A stretch of DNA of 64,000 nt from Methanosarcina mazei S-6 (lineage in GTDB: Archaea > Halobacteriota > Methanosarcinia > Methanosarcinales > Methanosarcinaceae), in assembly GCF_000970205.1 (NCBI RefSeq), contig NZ_CP009512.1, forward strand, positions 1,488,001 to 1,552,000, in the 5' to 3' direction. Positions 54,393 through 63,706 of this stretch are shown here, in pieces. Under the pieces are notes generated by a model, which saw only the letters and a list, made by a program, of their open reading frames with translations, did no database searches and was not told the origin of the DNA. The number at the start of each line of letters is the position of its first letter. The first letter of the stretch is position 1. A program made the position numbers and the translations under genes.

Positions 54393-55031
54393 ATAAAGCC
54401 CTGGAAAGCCTTTGAGATGCATGCAGAAGAATACGATGCCTGGTATGAGAAATACAAACCTGCATATGAGTCTGAGCTTCTTGCCCTGAAGACCTTTACT
54501 CCTGAGAATCCGGAAAACCTTAAGGCTCTTGAGGTCGGGGCCGGAACAGGCAGGTTTGCAGCTTCTCTCGGGCTTTCTTACGGACTCGAACCTGCAAGGG
54601 CAATGGCAGAGATTGCAGAAAAAAGAGGCATCCAGATGGTACTCGGGGTTGCAGAAACCCTCCCTTTCAAAAGACAGAGTTTTGATCTTGTTTTGATCGT
54701 GGCTTCACTCTCCCTTTTTAAAGACCCGGTACAGGCACTCCGCGAGGCTGCAGGTGTCCTTAAGCCTGGCGGACAGATTGTTATAGGGATACTTGACAGA
54801 GACAGCTTGCACGGAGATTTTTACGAGTCGAGGAAAAAAGAGGGTAGGTTTTCTTCAGAGGCTAAATTTTTCTCAGCCGCAGAAGTGTCGGGATGGCTTA
54901 CAGGTCTCGGGTTCAAAGAAATTAAAATCTGCCAGACACTCTATATGCAGCCTGAAAAAATAGAACATATAGAACTTCCGCAAAAGGGGTCCGGCACAGG
55001 AAGTTTTGCTGTGATTTCAGCCAGAATATAA
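54393..55031 (+). CDS. SAM-dependent methyltransferase (type 11)
   Basis: A class I methyltransferase. It shows motif I LEVGAGTGRFAASLG near residue 47, then YGLEPARAMAEIAEKRG and LVLIVASLSLFKDPVQALREAAGVLKPGG, a typical type 11 set. A GTG at 54366 begins the open frame but has no ribosome site. Inside it, GGAGGG (54381-54386) lies 6 nt before ATA at 54393, which gives 212 residues beginning (M)KPWKAFEMHAEEYDAWYEKY. The substrate is not predictable; relatives methylate small molecules or quinone precursors. Confidence 0.8.
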   Translation: MKPWKAFEMHAEEYDAWYEKYKPAYESELLALKTFTPENPENLKALEVGAGTGRFAASLGLSYGLEPARAMAEIAEKRGIQMVLGVAETLPFKRQSFDLVLIVASLSLFKDPVQALREAAGVLKPGGQIVIGILDRDSLHGDFYESRKKEGRFSSEAKFFSAAEVSGWLTGLGFKEIKICQTLYMQPEKIEHIELPQKGSGTGSFAVISARI

Positions 55032-55292
55032 ATGAACGAATGATAAACATTTCTGCATCAGACTGGCAGTAACGGCTTATTATGGTGGTTAAGGTTAATC
55101 GTCAAAGATAGATTTTAAGGCAGTGTGCCTAATTTGCTGTAAATTTGAAGTCAATTTTTTGTGTATTATGGGAAAATTGATTTCCCTATATGGAATTTTC
55201 TACCAAAGAACTTCTTGAGATTTGTGATTTTACAGAACTTATGTTACACTGTCGATTTTTTTAAGATCAACTTTCTACTTAAGATCAACCTG

Positions 55293-55577
55293 TTACTTTA
55301 TTTTGCTCTGAATTTCACTCAATCTCTTTTTTCCGATTTCAATTAATTTCATCAGTTTACTGTATTCGTTCTCTGAGACCATGCTTCCCGGGGTTAAAGT
55401 TTTCACGTTACTTCCTTCAGAGTAAAGCAGAATTCCGTTCCAGGCTGCAAAATGTGAACCTGACAGGTACTCGCAGGGCAGTTCCCATCTGGATTTTACG
55501 TTTTCAAAGCCGTCAAAGATATAAAAAACAGTTCCGTTTTTCAGGGTCCGGGTAAATCTAAGGAATACATCAGCCAT
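55293..55577 (-). CDS. Small protein of unknown function
   Basis: 94 residues from ATG 55577. Beta-strand-rich N-terminal part (TVFYIFDGFENVKSRWELPCEYL, SHFAAWNGILLYSEGSN), then a helix with EYSKLMKLIEIGKKRLSEIQ at the end. No family recognised and no membrane segment. It is 133 nt downstream of fwdD on the same strand and could be read from the same transcript, but is separated from it by an AT-rich gap. Confidence 0.6.
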   Translation of the reverse strand: MADVFLRFTRTLKNGTVFYIFDGFENVKSRWELPCEYLSGSHFAAWNGILLYSEGSNVKTLTPGSMVSENEYSKLMKLIEIGKKRLSEIQSKIK

Positions 55578-55710
55578 GCTTTCATCCTTTTATGCCAGAG
55601 AAAAACTGAAAGGGAAGAAGATAAATAAGAAAAAAATTTCCGTTTTTAAGTTCCCTTTAAAGGCTTTTTTGTTTCTTAAGCCTGTCGAGAGACAATTAAA
55701 ACCCGAGCAG

Positions 55711-56109
55711 TTAAAGCCCAAGTTCAGTCAGTTTTTGCCCTTTCGCACTGGTAACGGTCACGGAGATGTCTTTAAATTTAGGAATTCCCGTACCGCCGGT
55801 TTCGTCCGAGACAAGCATATTTGACCATGGGCTTTTAGGCATATACGCAATGCCTCTGTGAGATGGCTCATATCCTGATTCTTCGGCTTTGACCACAACC
55901 GTTCCGAAAGAGTTTTTCAGGATTACGGTTTCACCTTTTTTCACATTCAACTGCTTGAGGTCGGCAGAGTCCATTTTTATTACGGCAGAGCGGTCCCTGT
56001 ACTCTTCCCCGAACCGGTTTTCAATCATGGCTTTGTCCTGAAAGATATCCCTGTAGGTTACAATCTTTACCTTTATTTCAGGGGCTTTAAGAAAAGATCC
56101 GAAATCCAT
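55711..56109 (-). CDS. fwdD: Formylmethanofuran dehydrogenase subunit D
   Basis: A 132-residue FwdD/FmdD, the molybdopterin-dinucleotide-binding domain that complements the FwdB subunit. Marks: MDSADLKQLNVKKGETVILKNSFGTVVV and GIAYMPKSPWSNMLV. The complex reduces CO2 to formylmethanofuran, or runs in reverse when methyl groups are oxidised. Its ATG overlaps the fwdB stop (ATGA). Confidence 0.9.
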   Translation of the reverse strand: MDFGSFLKAPEIKVKIVTYRDIFQDKAMIENRFGEEYRDRSAVIKMDSADLKQLNVKKGETVILKNSFGTVVVKAEESGYEPSHRGIAYMPKSPWSNMLVSDETGGTGIPKFKDISVTVTSAKGQKLTELGL

Positions 56110-57353
56110 CAGAGAGCCTCCATTATCTTTTTGAGAACTGTTTCATCCGAAGGGCGTTTTGTCTCAACGGCAGGCTTAAAGTCAACCTTCACCCCGTCCA
56201 TACGTATTGCACTTCCTCCTGACTCTACTCCATCGATTGCAGTGCTGATGTAAACTTTTGCATTTCTGGATGTGAGGGTTTCACAGGGGTCGAGCACGAT
56301 CACGGGGACTTCAAGCAGGTTCTTTGCAATAGACCTGGGAAGGATTGAGAACGGGTCCGAACCAATGATAAGTGCGGCATCAACTGTTTTTTCTTTAAGA
56401 GATTCAACGACAGAATATTCCGGCCCGTGTTTCACAGTCCCGTCTTCAAATTTTACACTGTTCACGTACCCGGTTTCCTTAAAGAGGTTTTCATTAAAGC
56501 CCCGTGTATTGTACTGTCTTATCATGGGTACGAGATGGAAGTTTGCTTTTTCGTTCAGGGCGTTCATGAGCCGGATAAGAGGTTCGAGGTTATCCAGAGA
56601 ATAAACAAGACCACGCCCTGCGAAAACTACGCCGAATTTTGCTCCTTTGAGGATATTTGCCAGCTCAAGGATTCTCTTGGGGGGGAAGTTGTAAGAGGTT
56701 TTTGGGAGCTTTCCGGCAAGCGCTGCAATAAGGGCGTCAATAAACTCGGCATCTCCTCCAGGAGGGATCTGGAAGAAATAATTCCCACAGATCTTTGCAG
56801 TATGTGACTTCCGGACATCTATGCAAATTGCAGTCCTCTCTTCTTCCCAGCCTCTCTGCTTTTCAGTCCCCCTGGGGAAATAGGCGTATTTAGAAAGTTG
56901 ACGCGGGTGAGAGTCCGAAGGGTCTGTTCCCCAGAAAATAGAAACATCGGCTTTGTTCCTTACATCATCAAGAGTGCAGACCTTGGTTTTGTTGTTAAGG
57001 AGAGCTTCAATTACTTCACCAAGGCTAAATGAAGAAGCATCATCCAGAGTTGCACTGGTTTTTTTTGCAAGCTCGATCGCAAGTTTCTGGGCTTCGTTGC
57101 TGGAAGTCCCAAGCCCGAAAATAAGAGGGTTTTTTGCATTCTTCAGGATAGTTGCAGCCTCGCTGATAGCAGTTGTTTCGTCTACGGGTTTATTGTCTAC
57201 CAGGAAAGCGGCACTTTCCTTCCCGTCTTTCATGTGGGCTACCCCTATCCTGCAGGCAGTATAGACTTTATTTATTTTATTATTTTCAACATCTACTTCT
57301 ATGTCATCGCAGAGCATCCCGCAGCCTGTGCATACGTAATAGTTTTTCTCCAT
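56109..57353 (-). CDS. fwdB: Formylmethanofuran dehydrogenase subunit B
   Basis: The 414-residue catalytic molybdo- or tungstopterin subunit. The N-terminus has the CTGCGMLCDDIEV iron-sulfur motif, and VYTACRIGVAHM carries the metal-ligand residue as Cys (not selenocysteine). Later marks: FWGTDPSDSHPRQLSKYAYFPRG and VIVLDPCETLTSRNAKVYI. Whether the metal is W or Mo cannot be read. The operon is fwdG-fwdB-fwdD on the minus strand. Genes for the amidohydrolase subunit A and subunit C are not in this window, so this set is incomplete unless it uses subunits encoded elsewhere. Confidence 0.93.
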   Translation of the reverse strand: MEKNYYVCTGCGMLCDDIEVDVENNKINKVYTACRIGVAHMKDGKESAAFLVDNKPVDETTAISEAATILKNAKNPLIFGLGTSSNEAQKLAIELAKKTSATLDDASSFSLGEVIEALLNNKTKVCTLDDVRNKADVSIFWGTDPSDSHPRQLSKYAYFPRGTEKQRGWEEERTAICIDVRKSHTAKICGNYFFQIPPGGDAEFIDALIAALAGKLPKTSYNFPPKRILELANILKGAKFGVVFAGRGLVYSLDNLEPLIRLMNALNEKANFHLVPMIRQYNTRGFNENLFKETGYVNSVKFEDGTVKHGPEYSVVESLKEKTVDAALIIGSDPFSILPRSIAKNLLEVPVIVLDPCETLTSRNAKVYISTAIDGVESGGSAIRMDGVKVDFKPAVETKRPSDETVLKKIMEAL

Positions 57354-57362
57354 CCTCTCGCC

Positions 57363-57827
57363 TCACACAAACTCGATTGCCTCTACAGGGCAGGTCACTA
57401 TACAGCCATTACAGAGGATCTTGTTCTTCCCGAATCTGCGGCACTCCCCCAGGTTCTGGGCTTTCACAACTCCATCTTCAACAGTCAGGACAAGCCTGCC
57501 AGGATTCGTTGGGGCTTTTCCCGAGCCCACTCCGTAGGGGTCATTTGCTACATTCGGAGGGCAGGCAACCACGCAGTTCCCGCAACCAAAACAGAGGTCT
57601 TCATGAACTATAAGTCCGGTTTCGGTTGCTCCTTCCGAAGGCTTGAAAATCTCGCTGAGTTTTTCATAACTTTCTTTATATTTGGGTTCCTCTTTCAGGG
57701 GCGGGCAGTCCTCTGGTGTCAGCTCGCGGGCCATAAGGGCAACTGCAAAAGCCATACATGAGGTTTTTCCACATTTTTTGCAGTTAGTCTTTGGAAGCAT
57801 CTGATAGAGTTCCATTGCATTTGTCAT
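57363..57827 (-). CDS. fwdG: Iron-sulfur protein, FwdG-like
   Basis: A 154-residue ferredoxin-type protein and first gene of the fwd set. The N-terminal segment LPKTNCKKCGKTSCMAFAVALMARELTPEDCPPL is the Fe-S motif found in corrinoid/CODH-type proteins. Two four-Cys cluster motifs follow: CFGCGNCVVACPPN near residue 78 and NKILCNGCIVTCPVEA at the end. It probably passes electrons between ferredoxin and FwdB. It lies 9 nt before fwdB. The fused N-terminal domain makes it longer than a plain FwdG. Confidence 0.85.
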   Translation of the reverse strand: MTNAMELYQMLPKTNCKKCGKTSCMAFAVALMARELTPEDCPPLKEEPKYKESYEKLSEIFKPSEGATETGLIVHEDLCFGCGNCVVACPPNVANDPYGVGSGKAPTNPGRLVLTVEDGVVKAQNLGECRRFGKNKILCNGCIVTCPVEAIEFV

Positions 57828-58299
57828 TCCAGGTCACCCTTGAGTCAAATTTGTGATTTAATTTATCTTGAATTTAATTATATTAAAGAGGATGGCAGAT
57901 TAGCCATATGTCATTATCGTCACACAGGCATATGAGGTTAACCGAATATTTCCTCTCTAAGAAGGTCCGGTTTGAAGGAAGCGCTGCTTGATAACATCAG
58001 GTGTTTAAATTCCTGCATATCATGCTTTAATATATTTAGTTAAAGAGATGAATGTAATCTACCTTAAACTATTGCTTTTTAATTCTCAATGTTAATCTTA
58101 ATTTACAGTGTTAACTGTTTCCAGAAACCTGGGAATAATACTAAAGTTCACACTTTCTGCAGGCTGAAAGACAGTACTATGATGTGAGTGAATGATTTGA
58201 GCGGCTGAAAGAAAGGAAAAACTTTCAGGTATTTCCTCTCCCGCCTTCTCCAGCTGTATTTGACACCTGCTTTCCGAGAATGTCTGATATAGCAGCGGA
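57828..58299. other. Spacer before the fwd genes
   Basis: 472 nt. The ORF 58098-58355 on the minus strand overlaps the end of the thioredoxin-reductase-like gene and is not convincing. TATA-like stretches near 57880 could serve the fwd operon. Nothing else seen. Confidence 0.45.
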
Positions 58300-58581
58300 T
58301 CAGGAAGGCTTAAAGAAAAGTTCGCAGTGACAGTTCCCGTCTTTTTCAATTTCATCCTTATGGTATACGCAGGGGCAAACTATTTTCTTGTCCTCGCTCT
58401 CATCCCCGGTTACTATCCTGCAGGGGCAATAACGCCTGCCGAACCTTTCTACCCTTGAAGCGAGCCCGTCAAGGACGTAGTCAAGGGCTTCTTTGTCCGG
58501 ATTAAGCTTGAAGCCTGCCTTGTTTGCATATTTTTCTGTCCATTCGTACATCTTATCTTTTAATTCATCGTGTTCACTCAT
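58300..58581 (-). CDS. Ferredoxin:thioredoxin reductase catalytic-subunit-like protein
   Basis: A 93-residue protein with the FTR-beta cysteine pattern: RYCPCRIVTGD, then IVCPCVYH and NCHCELF, which bind a [4Fe-4S] cluster and form the active disulfide. Such archaeal proteins (FDR) reduce protein disulfides or thioredoxin-like partners with electrons from ferredoxin. It has no rubredoxin extension. ATG 58581 follows a GGAGGG site at about 7 nt (read on the minus strand). It sits between the fwd set and hdrA and suggests ferredoxin-driven redox control here. Confidence 0.85.
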   Translation of the reverse strand: MSEHDELKDKMYEWTEKYANKAGFKLNPDKEALDYVLDGLASRVERFGRRYCPCRIVTGDESEDKKIVCPCVYHKDEIEKDGNCHCELFFKPS

Positions 58582-59401
58582 GTAGAATTCCCTCCTGTTT
58601 TTGTAGGAGTGATACTGGTTATTTACAGGATCTCGTATACGTAAGTATAGTTCTATGGTCAGGAATATTTTTGTTCTTACAATTGCTATATATTTAACTG
58701 TTCAAAGCTCCTTAAATACTATTTCAATCTATTCCCAAAGGAGTTTCCCTCATATACGAGAAATTATTTGATAACATTCGGTACTGATTGATCGATTACG
58801 AATTAAGTTCTCAAACTATAAATCAATTAGTAAGCGGTATAAAAGCTATTGAGCTGTGCTCCTTATTTATTCAGGTTCACCGGAAGCTTATACGTAAAGC
58901 TTGAGAATAATAGGAAAGTTAATATAGATATATTTATAATATTTGTAACATAAATGGCATCTATAATATATAAATCATGTTTTACATATCTTGAAATTAT
59001 CACGGAAACCGCCGGAAAAATTACTTAAAACTACTGCTTCTCTTTCCATTATTATAAGGCGCAGGTCAAAGGGTTCCATAACTTTTACAAATAAAGGTTT
59101 TGATTTTGTATAAAACGGCTACATATTTATCCTGTTTGAGAGAAAATTTATATTGAGATTTATAAACCGAAATCATACTTACTGAAAAGCCAGAAAGAAA
59201 GCTTTTCCAAGATGTGCAGATAATTTGCTGGGCCAGAACTGTTCAGTGACTATTTTTCTGCACGGCTGTTAACCCTGCAGAATATGCTGTGGGACCAGAA
59301 TTCTGAACTTTTAACTTACAAATTATATTATAATCATATAACAAAATATATGCCATAGGTCAAACTCTAGGACTATTCATGGATATCAGGAGTAAACAAG
59401 C
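58582..59401. promoter_or_regulatory. Long hdrA upstream region
   Basis: 820 nt without an ORF, the longest leader region of the window. It is AT-rich, with several TATA-like boxes (for example ATATATAAATC near 58966, TTTATATTGAGATTTATAAACC near 59146, and TATATTATAATCATATAAC near 59323). No clear operator repeat was seen. AGGAG at 59388-59393 is the hdrA ribosome site. Confidence 0.5.
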
Positions 59402-61783
59402 ATGAGAATCGGAGTCTACGTTTGCCATTGCGGACTGAATATTGCAGGAGTAATTGATGTTTCAGCCCTTGAAGAAATGGCAGGTGAACTGGAAGATGTG
59501 GTGCTTGCCCGGGAAGTACAGTTTCTATGTTCCGATTCCGGACAGGAAGGCATCATAAAGGACATAAAAGATAATAAAATCGACAGGGTTGTGATAGCAG
59601 CCTGTTCCCCAAGGCTGCACGAAAAAACATTCAGGCATGTCATGGAAAAAGCTGACCTCAACCCTTACCTTATGGAAATGGTAAACATAAGGGAGCAGTG
59701 CTCCTGGGTACACGCGGATGACCCCCAGATGGCGACCCAGAAGGCTTTTGACCTGATAAGGATGGGAGTTGCAAAAGCCCGTTTCCTTAGGGAATTGAGT
59801 GCGACAAGCTCTAAAGCCAGCAGAAATGTCCTTATCATAGGCGGAGGAGTTGCAGGAATAGAAGCCGCCTTAAACCTCGCAGAAGCCGGCTTTCCCGTAA
59901 CCATGGTAGAAAGGGAATCCACAATCGGGGGCAAAATGGCTCTCATGAATGAGGTATTCCCCACAAACGACTGTTCTATCTGCGTGCTTGCCCCCAAAAT
60001 GACTGAAGTTCAGAACCACCCCAACATTACTCTTTATACATATTCTGAGGTCACAGATATCTCAGGTTCCGTTGGAAAATTCCATGTTAGGGTCACACGC
60101 AAACCCAGGTTCGTTCTTGAAGACAAATGTAAAGGCTGTGTTGACCTTTGCTCAGAGGTCTGTCCCGTAGAAATAGAAAACCCCATGAACTATGGGATTG
60201 GGAAGTCCAGGGCAATCTATATGCCAATTCCGCAGTCAGTCCCGCAGGTAGTACTTATAGATCCTGACCACTGTGTGGGCTGCGGGCTCTGCCAGCTTGC
60301 ATGTCCTGCAGAGGCTGTGGACTACGAGCAGAAACCCGAAGAAATAGAGTTCGAAGCAGGGGCAGTGATTGTTTCAACAGGCTACCAGCTCTTTGATGCT
60401 TCCCGGAAAAAAGAGTACGGGTTTGGAAAATACCCTGATGTCATAACGAATATGCAGCTTGAAAGGATGCTGAACTCTGCGGGACCCACAGGTGGGAGAG
60501 TCCTTGTGCCTTCAACAGGTCAGCCTCCAGAGAGTGTCGCATTTATTCAGTGTGTCGGGTCAAGGGACAAAACCGTAGGCAACGAACACTGTTCAAGAGT
60601 CTGCTGCATGGCAGCCCTTAAAAATTCCCAGATGGTTAAGGAACGCTATCCTGGTACTGATATCACGATCCACTATATAGATATCCGGGCTGCAGGGGAG
60701 ATGTATGAAGAATATTACGCCAGGACGCAGGGGATGGGTGTGGACTTCATCCGGGGAAAGGTCGCTGAGGTCTACGCCGGCGAAGACGGAAGGCCTGTTG
60801 TCCGCTACGAAAATACTCTTGAGTCCAGAGTTGAAGAAGAAGCTCACGACCTTGTTGTGCTTTCCACAGGGTACGAGCCGAGCAAAGCCGCAGAAGGAAT
60901 TGGCAGGATGCTTAACCTTGCCCGGCGCCCTGACCGCTTTTTTGCAAGCGCACACCCGAAAATGCGCCCTGTTGATGCGCCGGTGAGCGGAGTCTTCCTT
61001 GCAGGCTGCGCCTCGGGGCCCAAAGAAATCCAGGTCTCCATAGCTCAGGGCAGTGCCTGTGCTTCCAAAGTTATGCAGCTCCTGGGCACGGGAGAACTTG
61101 AAGCCGACCCCATGGGTGCACATGTTGACCCTGATAAGTGTATAGGCTGCAGGACATGTGTTGAAGTCTGCAAGTTCGGAAAGATAAGCATTGTCGATAA
61201 AAAGGCTGTCGTTGACGAGGTTTCGTGCTACGGCTGCGGTGACTGCAGTGCTGCATGCCCGGTAGGTGCAATCCAGATGCGGAACTTTGAAAATGAGCAG
61301 ATTCTTGCGCAGGTCAGAGCTGCGACAGCTCATAAGTCCCAGTGCCCCTTTGTTGTCGCTTTTCTCTGCAACTGGTGCAGTTATGCCTGTGCAGACCTTA
61401 CCGGAATGTCCAGGATACATTACCCGACAAACATCAGAGTTATCCGTACCATGTGTTCTGCCAGGATAAACCCGGAGTTCGTCCTTGAAGCCCTCAAAGG
61501 CGGAGCTGACGGTGTGCTTGTTGCGGGCTGCAGGATGGACGAATGCCATTATATTCATGGAAATTTTGATGCGAAAAAGCGCATGGACGTTTTAAAAGAG
61601 ATCATAAAGGAAATAGGGCTTGACCCGAAAAGGCTCAGGACACTCTGGATCTCGGCTGCAGAAGGAGAACGTTTCTCGAACACGATTACCGAGTTTGTAA
61701 AGGAACTTGAAGAAATAGGGCCCATAGGGAGTGAACTCAAACGGGAATACACCGCAACCGGACTCGAGGAGGTGGCTAAATGA
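59402..61783 (+). CDS. hdrA: Heterodisulfide reductase HdrA fused to MvhD domain
   Basis: A 793-residue fusion. An N-terminal HdrA domain (CHCGLNIAGVIDV..., CSPRLHEKTF) is followed by the FAD domain with VLIIGGGVAGIEAALNLAEAG at about 145. Four [4Fe-4S] motifs follow: CKGCVDLCSEVCPVEI, CVGCGLCQLACPAEAV, CIGCRTCVEVCKFGKI and CYGCGDCSAACPVGAI. The last 140 residues are an MvhD domain (FLCNWCSYACADLTG, VAGCRMDECHYIHGNFD, a [2Fe-2S] site). This matches HdrA2 of M. acetivorans, which with HdrB2C2 bifurcates electrons between F420H2, ferredoxin and CoM-S-S-CoB. No hdrB or hdrC is near. It overlaps the polyferredoxin start (ATGA). Confidence 0.94.
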   Translation: MRIGVYVCHCGLNIAGVIDVSALEEMAGELEDVVLAREVQFLCSDSGQEGIIKDIKDNKIDRVVIAACSPRLHEKTFRHVMEKADLNPYLMEMVNIREQCSWVHADDPQMATQKAFDLIRMGVAKARFLRELSATSSKASRNVLIIGGGVAGIEAALNLAEAGFPVTMVERESTIGGKMALMNEVFPTNDCSICVLAPKMTEVQNHPNITLYTYSEVTDISGSVGKFHVRVTRKPRFVLEDKCKGCVDLCSEVCPVEIENPMNYGIGKSRAIYMPIPQSVPQVVLIDPDHCVGCGLCQLACPAEAVDYEQKPEEIEFEAGAVIVSTGYQLFDASRKKEYGFGKYPDVITNMQLERMLNSAGPTGGRVLVPSTGQPPESVAFIQCVGSRDKTVGNEHCSRVCCMAALKNSQMVKERYPGTDITIHYIDIRAAGEMYEEYYARTQGMGVDFIRGKVAEVYAGEDGRPVVRYENTLESRVEEEAHDLVVLSTGYEPSKAAEGIGRMLNLARRPDRFFASAHPKMRPVDAPVSGVFLAGCASGPKEIQVSIAQGSACASKVMQLLGTGELEADPMGAHVDPDKCIGCRTCVEVCKFGKISIVDKKAVVDEVSCYGCGDCSAACPVGAIQMRNFENEQILAQVRAATAHKSQCPFVVAFLCNWCSYACADLTGMSRIHYPTNIRVIRTMCSARINPEFVLEALKGGADGVLVAGCRMDECHYIHGNFDAKKRMDVLKEIIKEIGLDPKRLRTLWISAAEGERFSNTITEFVKELEEIGPIGSELKREYTATGLEEVAK

Positions 61784-63282
61784 GCGAGAAACTTCCGGAA
61801 CATCCCGGAGAATGTCCCGAAAAATGCCCGGACCAGGAAATTCACGTATGTAACGGGTGCTGTGGTACCGGAGAAGGAGAAGAGCCTGAAATAGGAGAAA
61901 ACGAGGTTTCGGGTCCGGATTCTGAAGATTTAGAATTTGAAGAGCCTGAAGCTGCAGTTTCCGGGGACAGCGAGGGTGAGGAACAGGAAAAGATCACGGT
62001 CACAACCAGTATGGACATTCAGGGAACTCATTTCATTTACACTCAGGCTACTGAGAAGTCCCTCAAAATCCTCGATTACGATTACAAGCGTTGCAATGGC
62101 TGCGGTATCTGTGCGGAAATCTGCCCTACAAAAGCCCTTGAAATGGGGCCGCTGCATGAGATCGCAACCGGGCTTGATGCCCCTGCCGTGATGATGGACC
62201 TTGAGAAATGTACATTCTGCAGGATGTGCTCAAACCTCTGCCCTGTGCATGCCATTTCTTTTGAAGCGGTCGGAGAGGTCCCTGATGAAAAACAGTACCC
62301 TAAATACGATACCTTTGTAAATATCAATGAAAAATGCCTGCCCTGCCTCCTCTGTGAAGGAGCCTGCCCGCAGGACGCAATAGAAGTGGAATTCACTTTT
62401 CCGAAAAAGGAAGAGATCGCTCCATTTAAAGAAGGTGTGGAAGGTGAGATTGAAATTGATCTCGAAAAATGCAACTTCTGCGGGATCTGTGCTAAATTCT
62501 GCGACGCGGTTATCCTGCTTGAGCGCGAACCCACTCCTGACAACCCTGTACCTTTTGAGCAGATCCTTGTTGATACGGACAGATGTGACTACTGTGTGCT
62601 CTGCCAGGATATCTGCCCTGAAGAAGCAATAAAGGTTAAAGGGGAACGCCCCTGTGAAGCCCCAGAGGTTGGAGGAAAAGTAAAAGTAGACGACCTGAAA
62701 TGTACCCAGTGTGCCCGGTGCCAGGCTGTCTGTCCTTATGAAGCTGTTGACCTCCAGAAGCCCATGGAAGGGAAACTGAGCCTTATCGAGGTTAATTTGA
62801 AGGAATGCGATCCCCAGGGCTGCCGCGGCTGCTTTAATGTCTGCCCCTCGGATCTCTGGTACGTGCCGACAGACCCTGAAGATCCGCGCAAGATAGCTTT
62901 TGCCGAGGAGTACTGCATGTACTGCGGAGCCTGTGTGAAAGCCTGCCACCTTGATGCCATAAAGGTGGAAAGAACTGATGTCCACCACACCGAAATTCCT
63001 GATACTCCCTGGGCAACCCAGTGGAGGGATGCGATCGAGTCCCTGAAAACCGGCTCAAGAAAAGGAGTTGACCGCGCAGTCTTCAGGGAAACGGAAACCC
63101 TCAAAGCCCAGAAGTTTATGGGTATAGAGCCTCCGTGTACTGATGAAGAGGCGCTTGCAGCCGTGCAGGCAAAAATCGATTCTCTCATTCCTGTACTCAA
63201 AAGCGCAAAAGTCAGGAAGCTCTGGGAAACCGACTCCCCGGAAAATACTGCTGCAGCAGTTAAAAAGAAGATTGAGGGCTGA
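61780..63282 (+). CDS. Polyferredoxin with about eight [4Fe-4S] motifs
   Basis: A 500-residue polyferredoxin, start ATG 61780 after GAGGAGG, overlapping hdrA by 4 nt. After an acidic Cys-bearing N-terminus (CPEKCPDQEIHVCNGCCG) I count eight cluster motifs: CNGCGICAEICP, CTFCRMCSNLCP, CLPCLLCEGACP, CNFCGICAKFCD, CDYCVLCQDICP, CTQCARCQAVCP, the unusual CDPQGCRGCFNVCP, and CMYCGACVKACH. The last 100 residues carry none. Coupling to hdrA suggests an electron wire between ferredoxin or another donor and the HdrA complex. The fourth motif lacks its proline, so that cluster may be altered. Confidence 0.92.
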   Translation: MSEKLPEHPGECPEKCPDQEIHVCNGCCGTGEGEEPEIGENEVSGPDSEDLEFEEPEAAVSGDSEGEEQEKITVTTSMDIQGTHFIYTQATEKSLKILDYDYKRCNGCGICAEICPTKALEMGPLHEIATGLDAPAVMMDLEKCTFCRMCSNLCPVHAISFEAVGEVPDEKQYPKYDTFVNINEKCLPCLLCEGACPQDAIEVEFTFPKKEEIAPFKEGVEGEIEIDLEKCNFCGICAKFCDAVILLEREPTPDNPVPFEQILVDTDRCDYCVLCQDICPEEAIKVKGERPCEAPEVGGKVKVDDLKCTQCARCQAVCPYEAVDLQKPMEGKLSLIEVNLKECDPQGCRGCFNVCPSDLWYVPTDPEDPRKIAFAEEYCMYCGACVKACHLDAIKVERTDVHHTEIPDTPWATQWRDAIESLKTGSRKGVDRAVFRETETLKAQKFMGIEPPCTDEEALAAVQAKIDSLIPVLKSAKVRKLWETDSPENTAAAVKKKIEG

Positions 63283-63706
63283 AAATCTGACGAAATCTGT
63301 AAGGTTCCGGATTTACTATCCTTTTCTAAATTTATTACATTTTTCTAAAAAATCTGCGACCGGGCTGAGAAGGCTGAAAAAATACTTTCTTACCCGGAAA
63401 GCCTGTTTTTAATCTCAGGTTTCAGAGCTCTCTTCCATTTATCCCGGTGCCCTGCAAAGAAAACAGAAGGATATTGAAGGATAGAAAACTCTCATGATAT
63501 TCTTGGAATAACATGCCCAAAAAATGAAAGCATCTGAAAGTACTTTTATGCTAAATAAAAGGGAAAATTAGAAAATAATGTTTGAAGAAACTATAAAGAT
63601 AAGAAAGGTGTGTTACAGCCAGTGGCGCTGTTCAAGTCAGATAATTGCTTCCTGTCCCCTAAAAAGCGCTTTTATATTCAATCTCCAGATACACACTTTT
63701 CTATGT
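63283..63706. other. Spacer after the polyferredoxin gene
   Basis: 424 nt between convergent genes. The forward ORF 63143-63412 overlaps the gene end in another frame and is not real. TTCAATTTTCAGATACGCACTTTTC and a near copy (about 63677-63729) form a short repeat just before the stress protein gene end. Nothing else seen. Confidence 0.4.

Noticed and set aside
57030-57060. Possible selenocysteine in FwdB
   Set aside because: The metal-ligand position (VYTACRIG) is encoded as Cys and no in-frame TGA is present in fwdB.
58098-58355. Minus-strand ORF next to the disulfide reductase gene
   Set aside because: Overlaps the real gene's end in another frame and shows no start context or family.
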